Of a stretch of 64,000 nucleotides of DNA, positions 57,613-64,000 are shown piece after piece. How positions within the stretch are numbered: the first letter of the stretch is position 1; each line of letters begins with the position of its first letter. Location: positions 141,404-205,403 of the forward strand of contig JAQGGZ010000010.1 in NCBI GenBank assembly GCA_028289125.1. The letters run 5' to 3'. Both the position numbers and the translations under genes were made by a program. The notes beneath the pieces are model-generated. The model saw only the letters and a list, made by a program, of their open reading frames with translations. It ran no database searches and was not told the origin of the DNA. The DNA is from Candidatus Saccharimonadota bacterium (lineage in GTDB: Bacteria > Patescibacteriota > Saccharimonadia > Saccharimonadales > UBA4665).

Positions 57613-58286
57613 AGTTCGGTCAGCGTCACCGTCAGCGGCAATACGTAATCGTCAGCCGCCTGGCCTGCCGGAATCGTCTGGCGTAAGCGAATATTGCTGA
57701 GCGTGCCTTCCCAGCCTACATGCGGTGTTGCACTGGCATATAAGCTCACGGACGGAGTATGAGCGTAATCCGTACTTGGTCCACGCCGCATGAAGATCGG
57801 GTCGGCGCAGCCCCAATCACACGCATCACTAACCTGCATGTCAGACGTATCCACTGACAGCAATCCGCCTTTGGAAGCGCTGTCCGGACCTTCACCACAG
57901 CCTTCATTCGTACCGTCACTGATACGCATGACGTTATTACTGCTGCCGTGCCAGCCATTCTCGACACCATTTGTCGGAGCGATAGAGATATCCCAGCCTG
58001 AAGCTGACCGGTCAGGAATGCTGGCAAAGAGTTTCTGAGCATCAGTGCCTAGTACGGTGCTTGGTGCCGTTGCATCTTTCTGACAGACATACCGAGCGGT
58101 ACGCAAAGGAAAGTTTAGTCGTGGTGCCGCGATGTCATTACCGGATCTATCTTGGAAGCTTAGCTTTGACACTGGCGCCTCAATTGTCTGTCGTAACCCG
58201 ACATCCGCAGTGTCTGCCTGTACATTTGTAGCCGGTATGACCGTCGCCGTCGCGATCACGGCCAAGCCTACTATGATGGTTTTCAT
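57609..58286 (-). CDS. Secreted beta-rich protein, partner of the anchored surface protein
   Basis: 225 residues from the ATG at 58286, which follows GGGGG at a good distance; an upstream start is not needed. A signal peptide (about 1-23, ending VQADTA) is clear. The mature part is rich in Ser, Thr and Asp with Cys in RYVCQ, EGCGEG and DACDWGCAD, probably forming disulfides. The C-terminal strand PLTVTLTEL resembles the end of WxL-type domains, but the diagnostic WxL motif is not convincing. Function unknown; the operon with a membrane-anchored partner suggests a surface complex. Confidence 0.65.
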   Translation of the reverse strand: MKTIIVGLAVIATATVIPATNVQADTADVGLRQTIEAPVSKLSFQDRSGNDIAAPRLNFPLRTARYVCQKDATAPSTVLGTDAQKLFASIPDRSASGWDISIAPTNGVENGWHGSSNNVMRISDGTNEGCGEGPDSASKGGLLSVDTSDMQVSDACDWGCADPIFMRRGPSTDYAHTPSVSLYASATPHVGWEGTLSNIRLRQTIPAGQAADDYVLPLTVTLTEL

Positions 58287-58389
58287 GGTTAACCCCCTTC
58301 GTTTGTAGATGCAGCATATCAATCTATGAGGGAGCATTATAGGCATATGCAGGCGATGTTTATATTGTCTTAAGGTGTATCATGGACAT

Positions 58390-58602
58390 ATGAATAAGAA
58401 GTTATACCGATCCCGGACTGATAGCAAAATCGCAGGAGTTTGCGGCGGGCTGGCGGAGTATTTCCATATTGACCCTGTCATTCCACGCATTATATTCATA
58501 ATACTGTTTCTCCCGGGCGGCTTCCCCGGACTGGTCCCATATCTGATACTCTGGTTTATCGTTCCACTCGAACCCGTTACAGCTGATAGTTTACAATCAT
58601 AA
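58390..58602 (+). CDS. PspC-domain membrane protein
   Basis: 70 residues from ATG 58390. The N-terminal RSRTDSKIAGVCGGLAEYF is the PspC signature, followed by one long hydrophobic region (about 34-60). PspC proteins are linked to envelope stress; no pspA or pspB is visible. TATCAT (58378-58383) ends 6 nt before the ATG (leaderless candidate). A GTG 15 bp upstream is in frame but would overlap the -10. Confidence 0.9.
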   Translation: MNKKLYRSRTDSKIAGVCGGLAEYFHIDPVIPRIIFIILFLPGGFPGLVPYLILWFIVPLEPVTADSLQS

Positions 58603-58618
58603 GCTAATCTGATACGAT
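58590..58618 (+). promoter_or_regulatory. Promoter of rpmG giving a leaderless mRNA
   Basis: TTTACA (58590-58595), 17 bp, TACGAT (58613-58618). The -10 ends 7 nt before the ATG at 58626, so transcription would start at or next to the A of ATG. Confidence 0.75.
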
Positions 58619-58625
58619 ATAGGCT

Positions 58626-58823
58626 ATGGCAAAAAAAGGTGACAAACGACGTCTTATCGGCATGGTTAGTGAAGAGACGGGCGAACGCATTTACTACACG
58701 AGCAAGAACTTCCAGAACACTACTGACAAGTTGAGCTTACGTAAATACAGCCCACGGCTTCGCAAGCATGTTATCTTTACTGAGACCAAGAAAAGCTTGG
58801 GTCGTAACGAAGTTAAGAAGTAG
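58626..58823 (+). CDS. rpmG: 50S ribosomal protein L33, zinc-free form
   Basis: 65 residues. [20 protein letters not shown] is followed by [10 protein letters not shown] and [20 protein letters not shown], which align with the L33 pattern. The CxxC positions are Ser and Leu/Arg here, so there is no zinc site. Slightly longer than usual because of a basic tail. No Shine-Dalgarno site precedes the ATG, in line with leaderless translation. Confidence 0.93.
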   Translation: MAKKGDKRRLIGMVSEETGERIYYTSKNFQNTTDKLSLRKYSPRLRKHVIFTETKKSLGRNEVKK

Positions 58824-58838
58824 TCGTAATAAGATTAT

Positions 58839-58869
58839 AAAAAAGCCCCTCGTAATGAGGGGCTTTTTT
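58839..58869. terminator. Bidirectional terminator between rpmG and the GH15 gene
   Basis: AAAAAAGCCCCTC-GTAAT-GAGGGGCTTTTTT, a perfect 13 bp stem. Confidence 0.95.
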
Positions 58870-58870
58870 A

Positions 58871-60802
58871 TTAGCGCTTACTTAAATCGAGCACTGTATT
58901 GACGAATTCGGCGTGGCTCCAGACAAGTGGCAATACGGAGACGGGGCTGCTGTCGGTAGGATTTACCTGTTCGGATAAGGCGCCGCTTGGCAGGGCACGT
59001 TCCATAGTCCATTTGATCAGGGCTTCAGCCTTATCGACCTCATCTATGGCGAGATAATACTGTGCCACCCATAATGTCGTAACGAACCAGGGGTTCCCCA
59101 GATATGGCGGTTCGGCTGCAAAATAATTGTCATGCTCATATCGGGGGCTACCGCCGGAGGGTGTCTGGTCAAGCAGGGTGTTCTCGACCGCTTCAGCCGT
59201 GTCATTGATGAACGTTTCCCACTCGGCTACATTTCCGAAGGTAAAGGCAGCGTAGAGGCTGGAGATGTCCAGCGTACCATCAAATTGCAAGCCTTCGTCA
59301 CCGAGCAGGTAGCCTTTACGGATCAGTTTGCGCTCGTGATCATAGAAGACATGGAAGTTTTTGACTATCTTTGCTGCCGCCTCGCGCCATTTGACGGCAT
59401 CATCAGGGTACTCGAACAGTTCGGCGAAATCGGCAGCCACCTGAAGCGCGCCATGCGTCAAGGCCGCGGTATAGCTGTTCGTTAAGAATTTTTCTTCCCA
59501 TAAGTCGTAACTCGCGTGGGGGAGGTTTGTCTTTTCGTCCATGAAGTCGGCCATGAAGTTACATGCCGGCTGAATTAATGTCAGGTACAGCTGCGAGACG
59601 AACTCAGCGTCCTTACTGTACCCGTAATATTCGCCTAGCATATATATGACAATGGCGGTCTCGTCTTCTTGAATCGGCAGCTCCGGGCGGTTGCCGGCGT
59701 GGAGAAGCGGATGCCAGGTGCTACCGACGGCCTTATCAGGCTGGTATTTATGCATCAGGTAGCCGTCGGTCGTGAGGATGTCGCGGCAGAATTCAAAGAA
59801 TTTCTTGGGCTCCTCGGTATAACCAAGACGGATCAGTGGCCACATTGCGTAGGCACCGTCACGCGGCCAGACATAACTGTAGTAATCCCGTCCGAAGTTA
59901 TAGATGCTTGAATCACAGGACGCGATGATACCCCCTCGTTTGTCGATGTGCGCTTTTATCAGAAGCAACGACTTCTTGGCAAGACCGATATACTGCTCGT
60001 CGATGCCTTCCATGCGGTCCTTGCTGATGGATAGCCAGCCATGCCAATGTGTGCGGGCTTTTTCCAGACGTCCGGCCAGGCCTTTCTTAAAGATAGTGTG
60101 AAGCTTTTCAACGGCATGCTGGGAGTCGCCGGCGGCGATATAGTACTCTACCGTCGTCGCTTCGCCGGCGGGTATGTCGAGCGAGAAGCGTATGATCGAG
60201 TCGACGCCGCCATGCTCGACGGCGTTATTCGATAGTTCGCCATCCTGTGCGTCCATGTACGTGCCGGCCTTACCCTCGATGCCATAATTGCCGACGGCGA
60301 ACTGATCGTATGGTATCCCATCCGCTGTCTGTCCATATATCAGTAGGCTGCAACGGCCCTTATAGTCGAGCAGGTAGTGCTCGTCGGGTACGAATAGGGC
60401 GGTGTCGGCCCGGCCGTTGCGGGATATTTCAAACACCTGGTGCATGAACAGGCGGATATTGCGCTGCTCTTCTGAATCGTTGTGCACGCTGATCTGACGA
60501 CAGAAGACGTTATATTCGTTATCGACGAAATCCTTGAGTTCCAGGCGCACCTGCATCCCCTCGTGTTTCATGGTGATCGTACTAATCAGCGCATCTTCTT
60601 CGAAATCGACGACGGTCTGCCAGCTGCCGTCATCAACCCAGGAGAACTGGTCGTTGACCCATACGCCGATCATGTGATGGACGCTGCGGGCGGTCGTAAG
60701 ATTATCTAGCCCGACATACGGGTAATAGAAGTCATGGACCAGTCCATGCTCGTTCAGGCCGACGGTCAAGCTACCGTTTCCAAGCATTACAGGTCGTCCC
60801 AT
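58871..60802 (-). CDS. Glycoside hydrolase family 15 (glucoamylase-like)
   Basis: Releases glucose from alpha-glucans or maltooligosaccharides. The 643 residues have an N-terminal beta-sandwich (about 1-240) and an alpha/alpha barrel. YDLWEEK in the barrel carries the likely general acid and LSEQVNP, followed by PLVWSHAEF, the likely base. RDYYSYVWPRDGAYA is a GH15 signature. No signal peptide, so it acts in the cytoplasm. Its ATG overlaps the GH57 stop (TAATG). Trehalase-type specificity is not excluded. Confidence 0.92.
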   Translation of the reverse strand: MGRPVMLGNGSLTVGLNEHGLVHDFYYPYVGLDNLTTARSVHHMIGVWVNDQFSWVDDGSWQTVVDFEEDALISTITMKHEGMQVRLELKDFVDNEYNVFCRQISVHNDSEEQRNIRLFMHQVFEISRNGRADTALFVPDEHYLLDYKGRCSLLIYGQTADGIPYDQFAVGNYGIEGKAGTYMDAQDGELSNNAVEHGGVDSIIRFSLDIPAGEATTVEYYIAAGDSQHAVEKLHTIFKKGLAGRLEKARTHWHGWLSISKDRMEGIDEQYIGLAKKSLLLIKAHIDKRGGIIASCDSSIYNFGRDYYSYVWPRDGAYAMWPLIRLGYTEEPKKFFEFCRDILTTDGYLMHKYQPDKAVGSTWHPLLHAGNRPELPIQEDETAIVIYMLGEYYGYSKDAEFVSQLYLTLIQPACNFMADFMDEKTNLPHASYDLWEEKFLTNSYTAALTHGALQVAADFAELFEYPDDAVKWREAAAKIVKNFHVFYDHERKLIRKGYLLGDEGLQFDGTLDISSLYAAFTFGNVAEWETFINDTAEAVENTLLDQTPSGGSPRYEHDNYFAAEPPYLGNPWFVTTLWVAQYYLAIDEVDKAEALIKWTMERALPSGALSEQVNPTDSSPVSVLPLVWSHAEFVNTVLDLSKR

Positions 60803-62007
60803 TATAAGGTGACTCCTTTTTCGATGAGGCGGAATTCGAGGTCGCGATAGGCATTCATGAAGTTCGTGAAGGCTTCGTACGGTGTCTCGTAGGGGCTGAA
60901 GTAGGCATGGATATCACCGTCAGTGAACCATTTGGTACACATGTAGTAGAAATGGTCTGAGGTCTGCAGGCGGCGCCAGTCTTCAATCAGGGTATAGTCG
61001 TTCGTGGCGATAATCTGTTCCTGTACGCCGTAGAGCGCATGGATGGCTTCGGTTTGCATCGGATTGCCAAGCCAGGCTGACAGGTCGCGCTCGGTGTCGG
61101 CCCAGGTGATGGTCTCGGGTACGTCGACCTGGCCGACCGGGTCGTAGCTATCGATGACTTCACTGACGGTCATGAAAGTATTGCCTTCGGTCTTGAGCCA
61201 CTGTGCCGGCAGCTGTTCGAGGAACTCGAAGATACCGGACTCGCTCCACTGGTGTTCACCGAAGGTTTCGTAGTCCATGAAGAGGTTGAAGTTAGTCGCG
61301 TCAGGTTCGGAGTTCAGCCAGTGCGTGAACTTGCCGGCGGTCAGCGGCCATTCGTTCCAGGCCTGGTTGCCGAAACGGAAGGCGATGTCGTCGCTCAGCT
61401 TATAGTTCTTCATAAGCAGCCGGATGTTGTTGGTGTACTGCGGGCGGTACACGTAGTTAGGTGAACGCCAGCCAAGGACTTTGTCCCAACCCTCGGTCAG
61501 GATGCCCTTATAGCCGGCCTTGTCAGCCCAGTAAGCCAGGTCATTGTTATAGCTGAGCTCGGTGTTACGGAAGACCTGTGGTGTCTGCCCGAAGACCTCC
61601 TGGACCTTACGGCGGTGCATGTCGACCTGCATCTCGAATTCGGCGCGTGAGTAGAAGAACGCCAGACTGTGGTGGTATGTCTCGGCGACGATTTCGACCT
61701 GACCGGTCGCGCAGAGATCAACAAAAGATTGCAGGGCTTCGGGGCTCCACTTTTCGAGCTGCTCGATGACCGTGCCCGTGATAGAAATACTGACTTTGAA
61801 CTCTGGGTGAGCTTTTAAAAGCTCGATAAGTTTCTTGTTCGTCGGAATGTACGACTTGGCGGCGACCTTGTGCAGGATCTTTTCGTTGCTGGTACGGTCT
61901 TCATATTCGGCATCGAAGTATTCGTGATCGACGGCTGTGTCAAAGATCGTGTACGGCTTTATGCGGTACGGCTGGTGGACGTGCAAGTATAGAACTATCG
62001 CTTTCAT
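60802..62007 (-). CDS. Glycoside hydrolase family 57 (alpha-amylase-like)
   Basis: Retaining alpha-glucanase or 4-alpha-glucanotransferase/branching-type enzyme. The 401 residues have the HVHQP motif (9-13), the nucleophile Glu150 in FRNTEL and the acid/base Asp245 in FMDYETFGEHQ. No signal peptide. Located between a glycogen-synthase-like glycosyltransferase and a glucoamylase, so it probably acts on the same intracellular alpha-glucan. Starts within the stop of the upstream gene (ATGA). Confidence 0.93.
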   Translation of the reverse strand: MKAIVLYLHVHQPYRIKPYTIFDTAVDHEYFDAEYEDRTSNEKILHKVAAKSYIPTNKKLIELLKAHPEFKVSISITGTVIEQLEKWSPEALQSFVDLCATGQVEIVAETYHHSLAFFYSRAEFEMQVDMHRRKVQEVFGQTPQVFRNTELSYNNDLAYWADKAGYKGILTEGWDKVLGWRSPNYVYRPQYTNNIRLLMKNYKLSDDIAFRFGNQAWNEWPLTAGKFTHWLNSEPDATNFNLFMDYETFGEHQWSESGIFEFLEQLPAQWLKTEGNTFMTVSEVIDSYDPVGQVDVPETITWADTERDLSAWLGNPMQTEAIHALYGVQEQIIATNDYTLIEDWRRLQTSDHFYYMCTKWFTDGDIHAYFSPYETPYEAFTNFMNAYRDLEFRLIEKGVTL

Positions 62008-63215
62008 ACGACTGCCATGTCTTTCTGTCGGTGGTGGTGATATATGTGCATCATCTTGTCACTGGCGTGATCCCAGGTCAGTTTACTGAATTCAATGTGA
62101 GCGTTGCGGTGCAGTTCGTCGCGCAGACTGTCGTGGGTGACGACGGCCGCGATCTTGTCGGCCATGTCTTCGACGTCCCAGAAATCGACTTTGAGACAGT
62201 TATTCATGATCTCGGCCACACCCGATTGCTTACTGATGAGAGCGGGGGTGCCGTAGCCAATTGCCTCTAGAGGTGTCAAGCCGAATGGTTCTGAGACTGA
62301 AGGCATAACGAACAGGTCCGCAATACGGAAAGCGTCGCGCCACTGCTTGCCGCGCTGGAAGCCGACGAAGACGACGTTACGGGCGATGCCCAATGAAGCG
62401 GCCAGGGTCAGGAGTTGGTAATATTGATCGCCACCGCCGACCAGAAGGAATATGGTCTTCGGCTGACGGGCGATGACATCGCGGGCAGCGTATAAAAGAT
62501 TCGGGAGATTCTTTTGAATCGTGAACCGGCCGATGTTACAGACAACTTTGTAGCCCTGTTTTTTCATGGCCGTCAGGTAATGATATGCGTTCGAGGCATC
62601 GTCGATTTCAAAACCGGTCGTGTCGATACTGTTGTGGACGACGTCGATGTTTTCGGCCGGGACGCCGTAGTCTTTGATGATGGCCTGCTTGGTGAGTTCA
62701 CTGACGGCGATGACGCGGTCAGCTAATAATAACGCCGTCTTTTCGATCTCGTGGACGAGCGGGTTGCCGCTATTGCCGCCGGCCCGGTCTGATTCGATCG
62801 AGTGCACATGTAGGATAAGCGGAACACCGAGTAGCTCTTTGGCGCGGAGGGCGGCCCGGAACGTCAGCCAGTCATGCGCATGGATGACATCGTATGTCTT
62901 ACCCTTGATGACGCGGCCGATCGAGTGTTCGTAGACCTGTTGCTGGCCGTATACATCAAGCCATTCCTCTTTGCCGGATTCGTAGACGTATTTGAAACTG
63001 TCGTAGGCATTGCCGGCTTTCTGGATTTCAATGACGCCCTGAGGATGGGCGGCGGTTACGGTCATGAAATCGTGGGAGTGAGCAGCTTTGTAGGGAAGAA
63101 TGAATTCGATATCAACGTCGTTTTTTGCGAGGGCCTTACATAGATGGTAGCAAGCTACCCCCAGTCCGCCGCTGTTATGCGGTGGTAATTCCCATCCGAG
63201 CATTAATATTTTCAT
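62004..63215 (-). CDS. GT4-family glycosyltransferase (starch/glycogen synthase-like)
   Basis: Transfers sugar from a nucleotide donor, probably to build an alpha-glucan. 403 residues from ATG 63215, preceded by GAGGAC. The N-terminal MKILMLGWELPPHNSGGLGV is a GT-B start with the glycine-rich loop, and SVSEPFGLTPLEAIGYGTP holds the E-x7-E donor motif. The neighbours (GH57, GH15) are hydrolytic or transfer enzymes, suggesting a glycogen-like store or maltooligosaccharide loop. First gene of the minus-strand operon and divergent from mscS. Confidence 0.92.
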   Translation of the reverse strand: MKILMLGWELPPHNSGGLGVACYHLCKALAKNDVDIEFILPYKAAHSHDFMTVTAAHPQGVIEIQKAGNAYDSFKYVYESGKEEWLDVYGQQQVYEHSIGRVIKGKTYDVIHAHDWLTFRAALRAKELLGVPLILHVHSIESDRAGGNSGNPLVHEIEKTALLLADRVIAVSELTKQAIIKDYGVPAENIDVVHNSIDTTGFEIDDASNAYHYLTAMKKQGYKVVCNIGRFTIQKNLPNLLYAARDVIARQPKTIFLLVGGGDQYYQLLTLAASLGIARNVVFVGFQRGKQWRDAFRIADLFVMPSVSEPFGLTPLEAIGYGTPALISKQSGVAEIMNNCLKVDFWDVEDMADKIAAVVTHDSLRDELHRNAHIEFSKLTWDHASDKMMHIYHHHRQKDMAVV

Positions 63216-63308
63216 TGTCCTCAAAAGCTCTTTATTTTGCTTTAGCTTAAGTATAGAGCGCTTGTGTTTAAATAACAACTTATATTTTACGTTATACTGG
63301 TAGGTAAT

Positions 63309-64000
63309 ATGGACAAACTCTGGACCGAGCTACAAGATTTTTTGAGTATGCCAAATATCGGGCGCACTCTTTTAATCGTGGCCGTCACTGTCTTCATCGC
63401 GTACTGGATCGGTGAAGTCTTGGCACGGGTCGTGATTAAGATCGCCCAACGTATCGCCGTACACGCCGACCGCACCACCAGTGAGGAACGACAGATACAG
63501 CTACGACGCGTCGAGACGTACCTCGGGGTGACCGTCGCGGTCATACGGGCGACAGTCGTGGGGCTCGCCGTATATCTTGCTATCAAAGTGTTCGGTTCAC
63601 GCGCGAACGCTCCGGCAACGGCGATCGGTGCCAGTGCTTTCTTCGTAGTGCTGGCCGGTGGTACGGTCGGCCTGATCCTGCGTGATCTAACGGCTGGCAT
63701 CAGTATGATCATCGAGCGGTGGTTCAACGTCGGCGACCACATCCGTGTCGAACCGTTCGCCGATGTCGCAGGAGTAGTCGAGCGGATGACGTTACGGTCC
63801 ACCAAGCTTCGCAGCCTGAACGGCGAAGTCATCTGGCTGCATAACCAGTACATCATGGGCGTCAAAGTTACTCCGCGTGGCCTGCGGACGATCGCGGTCG
63901 ACATTTTCGTAAATAATGAAGAGGCTGGACTGAAGTTCGTAGAACGGGTCATTCAGATGGTTCCGACCGGACCCTTGCTGCTCGCCCGGCCGCTGACTAT
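63309..64000 (+). CDS. mscS: MscS-family mechanosensitive channel, C-terminus cut by window edge
   Basis: Releases solutes under osmotic downshock. 230 codons are visible. There are three hydrophobic segments (about 15-40, 72-95 and 100-130) with the Gly/Ala-rich pore helix AIGASAFFVVLAGGTVGLIL, followed by the beta domain starting FNVGDHIRVEPFADVAGVVE, the MscS signature. TATACT (63293-63298) lies 10 nt before the ATG. Divergent from the glycosyltransferase operon. The full length cannot be judged. Confidence 0.95.
   Translation, partial: MDKLWTELQDFLSMPNIGRTLLIVAVTVFIAYWIGEVLARVVIKIAQRIAVHADRTTSEERQIQLRRVETYLGVTVAVIRATVVGLAVYLAIKVFGSRANAPATAIGASAFFVVLAGGTVGLILRDLTAGISMIIERWFNVGDHIRVEPFADVAGVVERMTLRSTKLRSLNGEVIWLHNQYIMGVKVTPRGLRTIAVDIFVNNEEAGLKFVERVIQMVPTGPLLLARPLT

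Overview
The window looks like a chromosomal core segment of a small-genome Patescibacteria/CPR bacterium, most probably Candidatus Saccharibacteria (TM7). The reasons are a compact str-S10-spc-alpha ribosomal layout with no gene for L30 between rpsE and rplO, no adk or map beside secY, a ClpC/ClpP/trigger-factor set, a GT4-GH57-GH15 polysaccharide cluster, Gram-positive-style surface proteins, and TGA used as an ordinary stop (which argues against the UGA-glycine CPR lineages). Taxonomy is inferred from content only; no database was searched.

Layout. 1-8.6 kb: M1 aminopeptidase (cut by the window edge), nusA, a small membrane protein, clpC behind a CIRCE operator, a membrane-anchored HExxH protein, radA and a YacL-like PIN-TRAM gene. 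8.6-16.9 kb: a class A penicillin-binding protein (minus), tyrS, recG, a P1/PLC-like protein, rsmD and a membrane protein (minus). 17-22 kb: tRNA-Leu, an odd inverted-repeat element, hisS, a YdjM-like membrane protein, tig, clpP (second CIRCE) and a GNAT protein. 22-34.7 kb: rpoB-rpoC, rpsL-rpsG-(Cys-rich protein)-fusA, a small orphan gene and tuf. 34.7-52.2 kb: a multi-pass membrane protein, rpsJ alone, a NUDIX gene, then rplC to rplO, an alpha/beta hydrolase, secY, infA, rpmJ to rplQ, rplM and rpsI. 52.2-56.2 kb: a leader-peptide attenuator, a 112-residue orphan, trpS, an RluA-type synthase, a delta-prime-like ATPase and a TPR protein. 56.2-64 kb: tRNA-Thr, tRNA-Tyr, tRNA-Thr, a secreted/anchored surface pair (minus), a PspC protein, rpmG, the GT4-GH57-GH15 operon (minus) and an MscS channel (cut by the edge).

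How it works together. Most genes serve transcription and translation. The two Clp genes share an HrcA-type operator that overlaps their promoters, so they are probably one heat-shock regulon. The three carbohydrate genes form a translationally coupled operon for alpha-glucan synthesis and turnover.

Most interesting signals: (1) a complete ribosome-mediated attenuator (leader peptide with Tyr-Trp codons and mutually exclusive hairpins) ahead of a small gene and trpS; (2) loss of the zinc-ligand cysteines at both zinc sites of RpoC and in S14, S4, L33 and L36; (3) many promoters whose -10 box ends 6-8 nt before the start codon, suggesting widespread leaderless mRNAs; (4) structured leaders before rpoB, rpsJ and rplC.
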